Source of the DNA: CAZVWH01 sp964631175
Lineage (GTDB): Bacteria > Planctomycetota > Phycisphaerae > Sedimentisphaerales > Anaerobacaceae
DNA length: 44,068 nt
Direction: 5' to 3'
Assembly (NCBI GenBank): GCA_964631175.1
Contig: CAZVWH010000012.1
Coordinates: 1-44,068 of the forward strand
Positions 23,748 to 32,643 of the stretch are shown piece by piece (position 1 is the stretch's first letter; each line of letters starts with the position of its first letter). The translations under genes and the position numbers were made by a program. Below the pieces are notes generated by a model, which saw only the letters and a list, made by a program, of their open reading frames with translations, was not told the DNA's origin and ran no database searches.

Positions 23748-24746
23748 TTATACCTTTCGGTATTTTCTGAGCATATCGAGCAGGTTCTGCATATCTTCCG
23801 GCAATGGGGCTTCAAATTTCACAATTTTGCCGGTCGTTGGGTGTTTGAATTGCAGCGTCCAGGCGTGAAGTGCACAACGGCTGATAATAGGCTCCTCCGG
23901 CACCGGCTCGGCGTCGGCTAACTGGCATTCGTAGATTAGCTTTCCGCCATACATATCATCCGCAACTATAGGGTGCTTTATATACGATAGATGCACCCGT
24001 ATCTGATGGGTTCTGCCGGTCTTGGGCGTGAGCTTAAGCAATGAAAAACCACGAAAAGATTCTACGACCTCGTAGAATGTGATGGCTTCTCTGCCGATTT
24101 CCGGCCTGATTGCGTACTTTTCTCTTCTCTTCGGATGGATACCCAGCGGCGCGCTTATACGGTCGGCGGCTAGTTCCGGCGTACCATGCACAATAGCCAA
24201 ATAAGCTTTTTCAACCTGTCGGCGTTCGAATTGTTTGGCCACCTTCCATTGAGCGGTATCATTTTTGGTGACGACCATAATGCCGGTAGTATTCCTATCG
24301 AGCCGATGAACGATGCCTGGCCTGAACTGGCCGAGGCCGCTCGACAGCTCATTTGAATAATACGTAAGCGCATTTACGAGCGTGCCGTGAGTGTTGCCGC
24401 GGGCGGGATGGACAATCATATCTGCTTGTTTGTTCAGGACGATTAAATCCGAATCTTCGTATATAATATCCAAAGGGATATCTTCGGGCAAAATATCTTT
24501 AGGCGGTGGCTCCGGAAACGTCAAGTCGATCTTGTCATCGGGACTTAACTTAAAACTTGGTTTGACAATTTTATCATTGACCCTTACGTTGCCACTTTTT
24601 ATTGCATCTTGAATGAAACGTCGGCTGAGGTTTTGGAATCGGCTGTGCAGGTATTTATCGAGCCTGCGTTCTTTGATTGTATGTCCCACGTTCAACGTCA
24701 GAACAGAGGACAGAGGACGGAAGGCAGAAGACAGTTGTTTTGACAT
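23748..24746 (-). CDS. RluD-type 23S rRNA pseudouridine synthase
   Basis: An RluA/RluD-family enzyme isomerising uridine in structured RNA, most likely helix 69 or other 23S rRNA sites. An N-terminal S4 RNA-binding domain (RRLDKYLHSRFQNLSRRFIQDAI...VRVND) is followed by the catalytic domain with GIVHRLDRNTTGIMVV, whose Asp is the catalytic nucleophile, and LLKLTPKTGRTHQIRVHL. The start is obscured: a GTG at 24689 gives the natural N-terminus just before the S4 domain, while ATG 24746 and still earlier starts read through a C/B repeat block, giving LSEVEG-like peptides. The family is certain; RluD versus RluC specificity is not. Confidence 0.9.
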   Translation of the reverse strand: MSKQLSSAFRPLSSVLTLNVGHTIKERRLDKYLHSRFQNLSRRFIQDAIKSGNVRVNDKIVKPSFKLSPDDKIDLTFPEPPPKDILPEDIPLDIIYEDSDLIVLNKQADMIVHPARGNTHGTLVNALTYYSNELSSGLGQFRPGIVHRLDRNTTGIMVVTKNDTAQWKVAKQFERRQVEKAYLAIVHGTPELAADRISAPLGIHPKRREKYAIRPEIGREAITFYEVVESFRGFSLLKLTPKTGRTHQIRVHLSYIKHPIVADDMYGGKLIYECQLADAEPVPEEPIISRCALHAWTLQFKHPTTGKIVKFEAPLPEDMQNLLDMLRKYRKV

Positions 24747-24835
24747 CTGTTTTCTGTTTTCTGTTTTCTGATATCTGACATCTGCCCCTTCGACTTCGCT
24801 CAGGGCAGGCTTCTGTCTTCTGATTTTCGGCGACT
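24694..24835. repeat. Family C word hairpin (GAAGACAG type) with family B
   Basis: CAGAACAGAGGACAGAGGAC and GGCAGAAGACAG pair with CTGTTTTCTGTTTTCTG and GGCTTCTGTCTTCTG; a family B copy (CCTTCGACTTCGCTCAGGGC) lies at 24788-24807. The block covers the apparent 5' end of the rluD-like gene and stays open in that frame. Confidence 0.75.
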
Positions 24836-24856
24836 CGCACATATTGTTTTGTAGAT

Positions 24857-24950
24857 GAATCCCGTGTAAAACACGGGGCTAAACCTGTCTCTCCACAGGA
24901 TGTGGCGCCAGCCATCCCAGCGACCTTGCGGCAGAGCCAGGTCGAGAGAT
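24857..24950. repeat. Family A element with a long right arm
   Basis: Left arm CCCGTGTAAAACACGGGG with GCTAAA, then a longer imperfect palindrome reaching to AGATATTTAG at 24948-24957. It sits between the YfgM-like gene and the rluD-like gene. The sequence inside the right arm (about 70 bases) is not found elsewhere in the window. Confidence 0.6.
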
Positions 24951-24952
24951 AT

Positions 24953-25750
24953 TTAGTCCGCCGATGGCTGATTCGGTTCGAGGTTGATGACAGGAGCTTT
25001 TGGGGCCGACAGCTTCTGCTTTATTTCAATCGGCAGATCGTTAATGTCGATGGGTGTTGCTTTTACCTTCGGTTTGGCGGATGGTTGAAAGGCAACCTTT
25101 GTTTTATAATCGGCCATTGTCTTGAGACGCTGCTTTGCAGCAGCTTTAGCGACCGTGCCTTCAAAATCGGGATTTGTGGCGACATCTTGATATATCTGTT
25201 GCGCCTTTTCAAAATTGCCCAGCTCTTCCTCACATAGTCCTATGCCGAATTTAGCCGCAGCCATTAGAGAAGGATAGGAAGAGGCTTTTTCGATTGCTTC
25301 GTTGTAGCTGTCTTTCGCCAGGTTTATCTGGGTTGTAAAATCCTGCTCACTTACGGGTCCAGGGCGGTAATGCATCTCCGTCCGGAGGGCATCTGCTCGT
25401 TTAATTAGCGCAAAAGCAGCCATCCGGTCATCTTTTACAGTCTGAGCAAAGCTCTTGAGACTATTTGCGGGCTGCAGGAGTATGTATGAAAGGTCCTTGC
25501 CCTGTGCTTGGGCGCTGACAATTTGTGCTTTGGCGCCCAGGAGCTGACTCATATAGTTTGTTAGCTCGATTTGTTCTTGAATGGATATGTTTTTGCTATG
25601 TATGTTCCAGATGTATAGGAATCCCGCCACGGCAATAACTAATAATACGACGATAATCATTATGCGATTTTCTTTGGCCCATTGCGGAAAATTTGCTATC
25701 CATTCAGCTAATTCATTTGTTTTCAGTTCGTGACGATGATCGGATTTCAT
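24953..25750 (-). CDS. YfgM-like membrane-anchored tetratricopeptide protein
   Basis: A 265-residue protein with a hydrophilic N-terminus, one transmembrane segment (IMIIVVLLVIAVAGFLYIW, about residues 30-48) and a helical periplasmic part resembling TPR repeats (AAFALIKRADALR, AAAKFGIGLCEEELGNFEKAQQIYQ). YfgM-like proteins assist the Sec translocon or envelope chaperones in proteobacteria; the same function here is inference. A Pro-rich C-terminal tail of about 50 residues is present. GGAG lies before the ATG. Confidence 0.7.
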   Translation of the reverse strand: MKSDHRHELKTNELAEWIANFPQWAKENRIMIIVVLLVIAVAGFLYIWNIHSKNISIQEQIELTNYMSQLLGAKAQIVSAQAQGKDLSYILLQPANSLKSFAQTVKDDRMAAFALIKRADALRTEMHYRPGPVSEQDFTTQINLAKDSYNEAIEKASSYPSLMAAAKFGIGLCEEELGNFEKAQQIYQDVATNPDFEGTVAKAAAKQRLKTMADYKTKVAFQPSAKPKVKATPIDINDLPIEIKQKLSAPKAPVINLEPNQPSAD

Positions 25751-25842
25751 TCCATTCTCCGTTTCTTATTTTGGTTATTGTCTATATTTAGCCATGTTAT
25801 GCTCGGCTGAAACGATGACATATTAGCAAAATTTCTTTTGCC

Positions 25843-25871
25843 TTGCAATGGGCATATCCAGCCGTTAAAAT
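25843..25871 (+). promoter_or_regulatory. Candidate promoter of the S55 peptidase gene
   Basis: TTGCAA (-35), 17-bp spacer, TAAAAT (-10), about 32 bases before the ATG. It lies in the 150-base intergenic space divergent from the YfgM-like gene. Confidence 0.45.
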
Positions 25872-25902
25872 TTTGTGTTAAAAATCAATTGAAAGGGTTT
25901 AG

Positions 25903-27879
25903 ATGTTCACAATAGGGACAAAACGCAGGATTTTCTGCTTTTTAGTTTATCTTTACTGTTTATTATTTTTATCTGTCTCTTTCTGCAAAGCCGACCAGCC
26001 CGCCATGGCGGGTTCCCGTAGTTCAACCTTGGCAGTGCCTGCTACGGAGAATGATACTACGAAGGATGAATTGGAACAAGCTGCTACATCGAGTGCAACC
26101 CCGCCTTACGACAGCCCAGTAGAAGACATTTGGGACCCGGCCAAATATATAAGCATTGATGAGATTTCGCCTGGCATGGAGGCGTACTGCCTTACCTGTT
26201 ATGGCGGTACCGAGATAGAGAAATTTGATTTAGATGTTTTAAGCGTGGTGCGAAATATAGAGCCGGGCCACGACGCGATTCTGGTTCAAGGTACGGATGA
26301 GCGTTTTATCCACACAGGTCCTGTAGCCGGGTGCAGTGGCTCGCCCGTCTATATAGACGGGCGATTGGCGGGGGCAATGGCCTTCGCCTGGGTACTCAGC
26401 AAAGACCCGCTTTATGGTGTCACGCCAATCAAGGAGATGCTCAGAGTAGGCCGGACAGAAGGCAAAAAGCAGGATGCCGAAATCTCGTCCCTAAGCGACG
26501 AGATGCGTGGTACAGGATATGTGTTTGATTTTTCCAGGCCGATCGATTTTGCTGAAATCGACAGGCAGGTTGCCCTTCAACGGCCTTCTTTAACCAACCG
26601 CCTGACCGGCGCTACCAGCCTGCCTTGTCCGTTGATTATTTCCGGCTTGCCGGCCGAGGCTTGTAGAAAATTCGAGGTTTTGCTTGAGCCTTACGGACTT
26701 ATGGCTGTCCCCGGCGTCGGCGGTACCGCGGATGTCGGCAAAGATGAAGATGTACAGTTGGCTCCAGGTGCGGTTCTTACAGTACCACTGGTCATGGGTG
26801 ATATAGCAATGACCGTGCTCGGAACCGCGACCGAAGTTGTGGATGATAAGGTCTATGGTTTCGGACATAGCCTGCTTGGTTATGGAGCAATAGATTTGCC
26901 TATGGCCACGGGACAGGTGCACACCGTGGTATCAAATCTGTCTCGTTCTTTTAAGCTCGGAAGCGCTCTCGAAATAGTCGGCGCACTGACCATGGATGAG
27001 TCGGCAGCAATCTTTGGACAAATCGGTGCACAGCCGAAGATGATACCGCTGACGATAAAAGTGGACCGCTTTAACGCCGAGCCGCAAGTTTTTAACTGCC
27101 GGCTCGCCAACAATCAACTGCTCACTCCTGATATGCTTCATGCGGCTGTGTACGGCGCAACTGTTTCCCTCGGTAGTTTTCCGCCGGACCATACGATTGA
27201 ATATAAGGTGGCTATCAATTTAGAGGACGCCGATTCGATTAGCTTTGAAAATGTATCAACAGAAGTAACCGTGGCTGAAATGATAGCTGAGAGTAAAGGT
27301 TCGGTGTTACTGCTTATGAATAATCCATTCAAGAAAGTTGATATAAAATCACTTGATTTTGGTATTCGCATCTTGCCGAAAAATATCCTTTCTCATATAT
27401 GGTCTGTTGATTTATCCGATTCAACCGTTAAAGCCGGTCAGCAAATCCAGGTTGAAGTGGTTCTCGAATCGTACCTTTCGGAAAAGAAAAAATACCAGTT
27501 CAGCTTAGAGATACCCAAAGAATTGAAACGTGGGAAATATGAATTGGTTGTATCAGGCTCTTTTGAGTATGAAAAGCATCTCAGGAAAACCGTACCATAC
27601 AGGTTCTTGGCGCAGGACATAACCAGTTTGATTAAGGCATTGAATGAGGCTTTGAGCTTCGAGAGAGATAAGTTATATTGCTTTTTGGTCTTGCCACCCA
27701 GTGGTATCGCGATAGACAGGGCTGAGCTTCCTGATTTGCCGGCGACAAAAACTATGGTCCTGCAGGATGCCACGAGATCGCTGAGAGTCCAGCCTTATCC
27801 GCGGTGGCTTGAAAAAAGCTTGAGAACCGGTACCGTAGTAATCGACAAAGAAACTATGCATATAATAGTGGAGAAATAA
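25903..27879 (+). CDS. Exported S55 (SpoIVB-type) peptidase domain protein
   Basis: A 658-residue protein. A signal peptide (basic start, then FLVYLYCLLFLSVSFCKA) suggests export. From about residue 85 there is a domain like the SpoIVB S55 serine protease: ISPGMEAYCLTCYGGTEIEKFDL, then HTGPVAGCSGSPVYIDGRLAGAM with the probable catalytic Ser near 145, and YGFGHSLLGYGAIDLPM near 312. A beta-rich C-terminal half of unknown function follows. In Bacillus this family cleaves sporulation signalling proteins; here the substrate is unknown, since no spore genes are seen. Just after the signal peptide the small palindrome CCCGCCATGGCGGG is read in frame (AMAG). AAAGGG precedes the ATG. Confidence 0.75.
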   Translation: MFTIGTKRRIFCFLVYLYCLLFLSVSFCKADQPAMAGSRSSTLAVPATENDTTKDELEQAATSSATPPYDSPVEDIWDPAKYISIDEISPGMEAYCLTCYGGTEIEKFDLDVLSVVRNIEPGHDAILVQGTDERFIHTGPVAGCSGSPVYIDGRLAGAMAFAWVLSKDPLYGVTPIKEMLRVGRTEGKKQDAEISSLSDEMRGTGYVFDFSRPIDFAEIDRQVALQRPSLTNRLTGATSLPCPLIISGLPAEACRKFEVLLEPYGLMAVPGVGGTADVGKDEDVQLAPGAVLTVPLVMGDIAMTVLGTATEVVDDKVYGFGHSLLGYGAIDLPMATGQVHTVVSNLSRSFKLGSALEIVGALTMDESAAIFGQIGAQPKMIPLTIKVDRFNAEPQVFNCRLANNQLLTPDMLHAAVYGATVSLGSFPPDHTIEYKVAINLEDADSISFENVSTEVTVAEMIAESKGSVLLLMNNPFKKVDIKSLDFGIRILPKNILSHIWSVDLSDSTVKAGQQIQVEVVLESYLSEKKKYQFSLEIPKELKRGKYELVVSGSFEYEKHLRKTVPYRFLAQDITSLIKALNEALSFERDKLYCFLVLPPSGIAIDRAELPDLPATKTMVLQDATRSLRVQPYPRWLEKSLRTGTVVIDKETMHIIVEK

Positions 27880-27883
27880 TGAA

Positions 27884-27979
27884 AGAGTGCCTAAAGTGAG
27901 CTAAAGTGCCTAAAGTGAGCTAAAAGTATAGTTCATAACTTTAGGCACTTTAGTCACTCCGAATTTTAGGCACTTCTGG
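27884..27979. repeat. Family C word hairpin (AGTGCCTAAAGTG type)
   Basis: AAGAGTGCCTAAAGTGAGCTA is repeated nearly in tandem on the left and answered by CTTTAGGCACTTTAGTCACTC and TTTTAGGCACTTC on the right, giving a perfect 14-base stem at its core. It lies five bases after the S55 gene stop and ends at the ribosome site of the next gene. Confidence 0.8.
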
Positions 27980-27987
27980 GAGTTACT

Positions 27988-30318
27988 ATGAAAGATACAA
28001 AAACGTTTGTGATTGGCGTACTTAGTATTGCGGTCTTTATGGCCTTTCTGCCTGCGGCTGATCGGGCTTGGGCGGTCAGCACCAAAATTGTTCGTCATGA
28101 AAGCGGTGCTGATTTGCTGAAAGGCAAGGCTGAAAATGTTGTTATTGACTTACAGCGGGGGACTATCCAGCTTGGACGCGCCTCACAAGTTCTGGTTGAG
28201 GAGTTTGAGAATGTCTGGTCGATAAACAGTATTGTTGTCAGCGGCGGGACGGTTTACATAGGCACCAGTCCTAATGGAGGTATTTATAAATACAGCCTTG
28301 GTGAATTGACCAAGATTTATCCGCTTCAGAGTGACCAAACCTCGCTGAAGCATTCTAAGACAGAAGCCCTCTTAGAGGAAGGGCTAAGCGCTAAGCAAAA
28401 TAACGAGCCTAACGATGCAAACGAATCCAGCGATGCGGATAAAGCTAAGCAAGAGCAGTCCGGCAGTCCTGTCGGCTCGAACGAGCATATTTTTGCGATG
28501 ACAACTGATTTATCAGGCAGGATTTTAGCCAGTATTAGCGGCGACAAATGCAGACTGTGCCGGCTTGAAGGTGGCAAATTGGAGGTGATTTTTGAGCCGA
28601 ACGACGCTAAATATATATTCGCCATAGCTACCGACAATGCGGGTAATATCTATTTAGGCACAGGGCCGCAAGGCAATATATATCAACTTGATTCACTTGG
28701 CAAAACAGCGCAGATTATTTACAGCAGCACTGACAAGAACATACTTTCAATAGCCACTGCAAAAGATGATTTTATCTATGCGGGAAGTGACAGCCGGGGC
28801 CTTGTATATAAGATAAATCCACGCACGAAATCGGCGATGGTTTTATATGACAGTGAACAGCCCGAGATTACGGCGCTGCTGTCCGCATCGACTTTGCCCT
28901 CGGCAGAGGGGAATTTGTACGCAACAGCAACGTCGGCTAAGGCTGTCCAGTCTGAAACGGGTTTTGCAGCGGATCTGCCCAAGGCAGGTCGGCCCGAAGC
29001 GCCCAAGCAAAACTCCGAAAGTGCCGCCGGCAACGATGTACGCAAATTGCAAATCCCGAATACAAAAAATCAGGATGATGATAAATCGGCAAAAAGAAAG
29101 GTACCATCCCGTCGTCCTGCCAAGCCTGAAAAAGCCAGTCATATATACAAAATAAACAAAGAAGGTTTTGTAACTGATATATTCAGCGAAACTGCGGTTT
29201 TCTTCTGTTTAGCCGAGCAGGATTCAAAACTGCTTGTAGGAACCGGAAACAGTGCCCAGCTTTTTGCTGTTGATCCGGTCTCAGAGCAGCAGTTAATTGT
29301 TTATGAGGATGAACAGGCGTCACAGATAACATCTTTGGCTGTGGCTGATGATGTAGTGTATCTTGGGACCGCGAATCCGCCGAAGCTAACAAAGCTAAAC
29401 AAAACTTTTTCTTCTGAGGGGACTTACATTTCCGATCTTATTGATGCTGATCAACCGGCTAAGTGGGGCAAGCTGCAAATTGAAGCTGATATTCCGCAAG
29501 GATGTAAGATTTTGGTGGCTTCCCGTAGTGGGAATATTGAAGATGTAAACGACCCGACTTTTTCCGACTGGACTGAGCCGGTGGAGGTGACAGGGCCGGT
29601 ACAGCTTGACTGTCCTATCGGCAGGTTCTGCCAGTATAAGCTACTGCTAAAAAGCGAGGATGGTCTTAAAAGTCCCATTATAAGGGAGGTTGCAGTTGCC
29701 AGCACCGTACCAAATTTGGCACCGAAAGTCGAATCCGTAAGTGTCAGCCGGATAGAAGCGGACAGCAAAAAACCTCCAGGCGGATTCAAAATCAGCTATA
29801 AGGCCAAAGACGATAACGGTGACAAGCTGATTTACCAAATAGACTTCAGAAAAATCGGAAGAACAAACTGGATTAATCTGGAAGATGACATCGAGGCAGA
29901 CAGCTTCGATTGGGATGGAAAGACTGTTGAGGATGGCCGGTATGAGGTCAGGGTAATCGCAAGCGATGAAAGAAGTAATACGACTGCCACTAAACTAACG
30001 GGTAGCAGAATAAGTGATCCGGTGATAGTCGATAATACCGGGCCGGTCATCAGTGAATACTCCATTAAGAAAGCCGGCAATACCGTGACGCTAAAGCTAA
30101 AGGTAACAGACAGGCTAAGCATAATCGGCGAATTGCAATATACCGTTGACAGCAATGCTGAATGGATGGGCGCTATTCCGGACGACCTTGTATATGATAC
30201 TACAGATGAGAGCTTCGCTATTGTGATAGAAGATTTGCAAGCCGGTGAGCATATACTTACGATAAGAGTCAAAGATGACGTTGAAAATACAACGTATAAA
30301 ACCTTCGAGGTCAATTAA
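27988..30318 (+). CDS. Exported beta-propeller-like protein
   Basis: A 776-residue protein with an N-terminal signal peptide (hydrophobic VIGVLSIAVFMAFLPA, cleavage likely after AWA). Repeated blades carry motifs such as VYIGTSPNGGIYKY, IYLGTGPQGNIYQL, IYAGSDSRGLVYKI and VYLGTANPPKLTKL, the pattern of WD40/PQQ-like beta propellers. The blades are interrupted by low-complexity Asp/Glu/Lys-rich linkers (about residues 125-155 and 305-385). The last 230 residues look like two Ig/fibronectin-like domains (KISYKAKDDNGDKLIYQIDFR). It may bind a polymer or partner in the periplasm; no enzyme motif is seen. GGGAGTT precedes the ATG. It is downstream of the S55 peptidase and may be its partner. Confidence 0.65.
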   Translation: MKDTKTFVIGVLSIAVFMAFLPAADRAWAVSTKIVRHESGADLLKGKAENVVIDLQRGTIQLGRASQVLVEEFENVWSINSIVVSGGTVYIGTSPNGGIYKYSLGELTKIYPLQSDQTSLKHSKTEALLEEGLSAKQNNEPNDANESSDADKAKQEQSGSPVGSNEHIFAMTTDLSGRILASISGDKCRLCRLEGGKLEVIFEPNDAKYIFAIATDNAGNIYLGTGPQGNIYQLDSLGKTAQIIYSSTDKNILSIATAKDDFIYAGSDSRGLVYKINPRTKSAMVLYDSEQPEITALLSASTLPSAEGNLYATATSAKAVQSETGFAADLPKAGRPEAPKQNSESAAGNDVRKLQIPNTKNQDDDKSAKRKVPSRRPAKPEKASHIYKINKEGFVTDIFSETAVFFCLAEQDSKLLVGTGNSAQLFAVDPVSEQQLIVYEDEQASQITSLAVADDVVYLGTANPPKLTKLNKTFSSEGTYISDLIDADQPAKWGKLQIEADIPQGCKILVASRSGNIEDVNDPTFSDWTEPVEVTGPVQLDCPIGRFCQYKLLLKSEDGLKSPIIREVAVASTVPNLAPKVESVSVSRIEADSKKPPGGFKISYKAKDDNGDKLIYQIDFRKIGRTNWINLEDDIEADSFDWDGKTVEDGRYEVRVIASDERSNTTATKLTGSRISDPVIVDNTGPVISEYSIKKAGNTVTLKLKVTDRLSIIGELQYTVDSNAEWMGAIPDDLVYDTTDESFAIVIEDLQAGEHILTIRVKDDVENTTYKTFEVN

Positions 30319-30383
30319 TAGGGTAAGTAAGGGCTTAAACCTACAGTAAAAATTACTTGTGAATTCTATAATAAATCGCGATT

Positions 30384-30476
30384 GTAAACCCGTCTCGAGC
30401 AGGGTCGAGAGATATATTTTTATTTAGCCCCCAAACCTGTCCTGAGCCCAGTCGAAGGATTTATTTGGGGGTTTTT
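30384..30476. repeat. Family A/B element and terminator
   Basis: A degenerate unit (CCGTCTCGAGCAGGGTCGAGA) precedes TTTAGCCCCCAAA...TTTGGGGG (30424-30471) closing a family B copy (GTCCTGAGCCCAGTCGAAGG), followed by TTTTT. The T-run makes it a likely terminator of the propeller gene. The fumarase start codon lies just after it. Confidence 0.8.
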
Positions 30477-30488
30477 GCCTTAATTGTT

Positions 30489-31352
30489 GTGCGATATATC
30501 GAGTTTGAAAAGGTAGTTAAAACGGTTGAATCCCTCTGTGTAGTGGCTAATTATGAACTGCCTGACGATGTTTTAACAGCTCTTGAAAAAGCCGCACAAA
30601 AAGAATCTAATCCCGGCGCGGCAAAAATACTAAATCAGCTCATTGAAAACGCCCACATTGCATCTCAGCAAAAAATACCGCTGTGTCAGGATACCGGCCT
30701 TGCCGTTGTCTTTGTAGAGCAGGGAGCCAAAGTTGTTATGAAACCTCCTGCTGGTCAGAGACAGGCTACGCTATATGATGCTATCAATGATGGTGTTAGA
30801 GCTGGTTACGAAAAAGGTTATTTGCGAGAAAGTGTTGTCGCCGACCCGTTAAATAAGCGGGTGAATACTAATACCAATAACCCTGCTATAATTCATCATA
30901 CGATTGTTCCGGGCGATAAGCTAAAGCTGACCGTTATGGCCAAGGGCGGCGGATGTGAGAATAAAAGCCAATTTAGAATGTTTAAGCCCACAGCGGATAA
31001 AAACCAGATTATCGATTGGGTGGTTGATGTTGTAAGATCGGCTGGAGCGGATGCGTGTCCACCGTTTGTTGTGGGTGTGGGTATCGGCGGCGATTTTGAA
31101 TCGAGCTGCTTGATGAGCAAAAAGGCCTTGTTGCGGAATCTAACAACACCAAATGAGGATGAGTTTTATGCTGAGCTTGAGGCAGATTTGCTTTCCAAGA
31201 TTAACGCACTCGGCATAGGTCCACAGGGACTCGGTGGTGATACTACCGCTTTAGCGGTTTCAGTTGAAACGGCTCCCTGCCATATTGCTTCGCTGCCGGT
31301 GGCAGTGAATATTGAATGCCATAGTCATAGACACGAGACCGCAAATATATAA
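30489..31352 (+). CDS. Class I fumarate hydratase/tartrate dehydratase alpha subunit
   Basis: The N-terminal/alpha part of a two-subunit 4Fe-4S hydro-lyase, expected to interconvert fumarate and malate (or dehydrate tartrate). Cluster-ligating cysteines are visible in PLCQDTGLAV (near residue 66), KGGGCENKSQF (near 156) and ADACPPFVVGVGIGG (near 190). The C-terminus PVAVNIECHSHRH is typical of this subunit. A GTG start at 30489 is preferred; a TTG at 30465 lies in the terminator repeat. The required beta subunit, normally the next gene, is not here: the following gene is an unrelated pseudopilin on the other strand. Confidence 0.88.
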   Translation: MRYIEFEKVVKTVESLCVVANYELPDDVLTALEKAAQKESNPGAAKILNQLIENAHIASQQKIPLCQDTGLAVVFVEQGAKVVMKPPAGQRQATLYDAINDGVRAGYEKGYLRESVVADPLNKRVNTNTNNPAIIHHTIVPGDKLKLTVMAKGGGCENKSQFRMFKPTADKNQIIDWVVDVVRSAGADACPPFVVGVGIGGDFESSCLMSKKALLRNLTTPNEDEFYAELEADLLSKINALGIGPQGLGGDTTALAVSVETAPCHIASLPVAVNIECHSHRHETANI

Positions 31353-31402
31353 TTACTTTCTGTCTGTAGCGGTTTTTGGGTCCTGCGAAAAATGCCAGCT
31401 TA

Positions 31403-32212
31403 TTATTGAAACGGCTGTTTGTGTGGCCAGGAATATTTTTCGAATTGACCGTATTCCATTTCTGAAATATCGTCAGGGTCTTCTTTCAGAGCTGAACGTA
31501 TCTCATCAACGTGGGCGTCCACAAACACTGCATTGCATGTACCGCTGTTTAAGTCTCCGCTTGCCGTGCTATGGAAAGTGCCAAACCAATCGCGATTATC
31601 GCCACACAGTGCATTGTCGTTGAGTACATTGGGACAGCCCGGCCTGGTCCACATATTCTCCTCAGCAAAGAAAAATACCTGGTCTTTGCTTCTGGTTACC
31701 TCTGATAACTTATAAACCCCGTCGCGTCCACTGGCGTCTTGGGCACCTGAGCCGGAAGAGTCGCCGGCCTTCGAGCCTAAGTAGGCGTTCATGCTATAAC
31801 TGTATTGAGGAACAATAGGTATGGATGGGTCGTGTTGGGGATGTCTTTGGCCTTCGGACTTAGACAGGATTCTGAACGTCGGACATATATGAGCCTTTGG
31901 GTTTTTCAAGTATGGCCAGAACGGACCATCAGGTGGATATCTTGGGTCGTGCCAACGGCAGTAACGCGGGTATCCGGAATAAGGATATTCTGTCCCCATA
32001 ATAGAGCTCCATGCGGATGGATACCGGTAGTCATTATCGTCTAAGTAAAGCGCCTGCGCTATTCCATATTGACGAAGGTTGGCTCTGCAAGTCATTTCCC
32101 TTGCCTGCTCCTTTACCCGCTGTAGAGCCGGCATCAAAATTGCCATCAATATCGCAATGATGGCTATTACCACTAACAGTTCTATTAGCGTAAAACCTCT
32201 TTGTTTATCCAT
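31403..32212 (-). CDS. Type II secretion-type pseudopilin
   Basis: A 269-residue protein starting with the prepilin peptidase site (RGFTLIELLVVIAIIAI, cleavage after Gly, Phe as first mature residue, Glu five residues in) and a long N-terminal helix. The rest (CRANLRQYGIAQALYLDDND, and a C-terminal half with YSYSMNAYLGSK and FVDAHVDEI) matches the large planctomycete families of DUF1559-like pseudopilins, minor pilin-like proteins of uncertain function. Four or more cysteines may form disulfides. GAGGT precedes the ATG. It is isolated, not in a secretion operon. Confidence 0.85.
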   Translation of the reverse strand: MDKQRGFTLIELLVVIAIIAILMAILMPALQRVKEQAREMTCRANLRQYGIAQALYLDDNDYRYPSAWSSIMGTEYPYSGYPRYCRWHDPRYPPDGPFWPYLKNPKAHICPTFRILSKSEGQRHPQHDPSIPIVPQYSYSMNAYLGSKAGDSSGSGAQDASGRDGVYKLSEVTRSKDQVFFFAEENMWTRPGCPNVLNDNALCGDNRDWFGTFHSTASGDLNSGTCNAVFVDAHVDEIRSALKEDPDDISEMEYGQFEKYSWPHKQPFQ

Positions 32213-32340
32213 GATTTACAACCTCAACTTTTCAAAATTTTAAAAAAGTCTTTTTTTTGATTATTTTGCGTCTTGTTCTTTTTTAACAATTAATGTTGAT
32301 TATATTGTAAACAATTTCCTCCCTAAAGAAAAGTTATTTT

Positions 32341-32383
32341 TCGCTAAATTAACGTTATTTTGCGTTAAATTAACGTTTATTTT
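32341..32383. promoter_or_regulatory. Possible operator: tandem TTAACGTT repeats
   Basis: Two consecutive copies of a roughly 22-base unit, CGCTAAATTAACGTTATTT and GCGTTAAATTAACGTTTATTT, occur 130 bases upstream of the pseudopilin start in an otherwise AT-rich region. Each contains the palindrome TTAACGTTA-like. It could be a regulator-binding site, but there is no direct evidence. Confidence 0.3.
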
Positions 32384-32528
32384 TATATCAGATGCGCGAA
32401 ATTAGCCTTCTGTTTGGTAAAATTTGCATCTCCGAGTAGTTTAGCTACTAATTTATTATATATCAAGTCAGATTTTTCTGCAATACTAAAGCTAAAAAAA
32501 ATATGGATACGGCGAAAATATTCTGCTC

Positions 32529-32556
32529 TTGCGAACAAAATTAATCCCATTATAAT
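32529..32556 (+). promoter_or_regulatory. Candidate promoter of the E2-like gene
   Basis: TTGCGA (-35), 16-bp spacer, TATAAT (-10), about 90 bases before the ATG at 32644. The leader contains a GCCGTTGCC/GGCAACGG hairpin (32590-32612) related to the one at 17011-17067. Confidence 0.5.
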
Positions 32557-32586
32557 ACCCCGCAAGCAGCAGAGAACAGACGATGG

Positions 32587-32622
32587 TTTAGCCGTTGCCG
32601 GTACGGCAACGGACGACAGAGA
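32587..32622. repeat. Small palindrome, GCCGTTGCC type
   Basis: TTTAGCCGTTGCCGGTACGG with CGGCAACGGAC gives a tight hairpin in the leader of the E2-like gene. It shares the TTTAGCCGT.GCCGG start with the long hairpin at 17008-17067. Confidence 0.6.
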
Positions 32623-32643
32623 CAGATAAATTCTGACTTCTTT

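Noticed and set aside
30465..30488. TTG start for the fumarase alpha gene within the repeat
   Set aside because: It lies inside the terminator stem and T-run; the downstream GTG fits the family N-terminus better.
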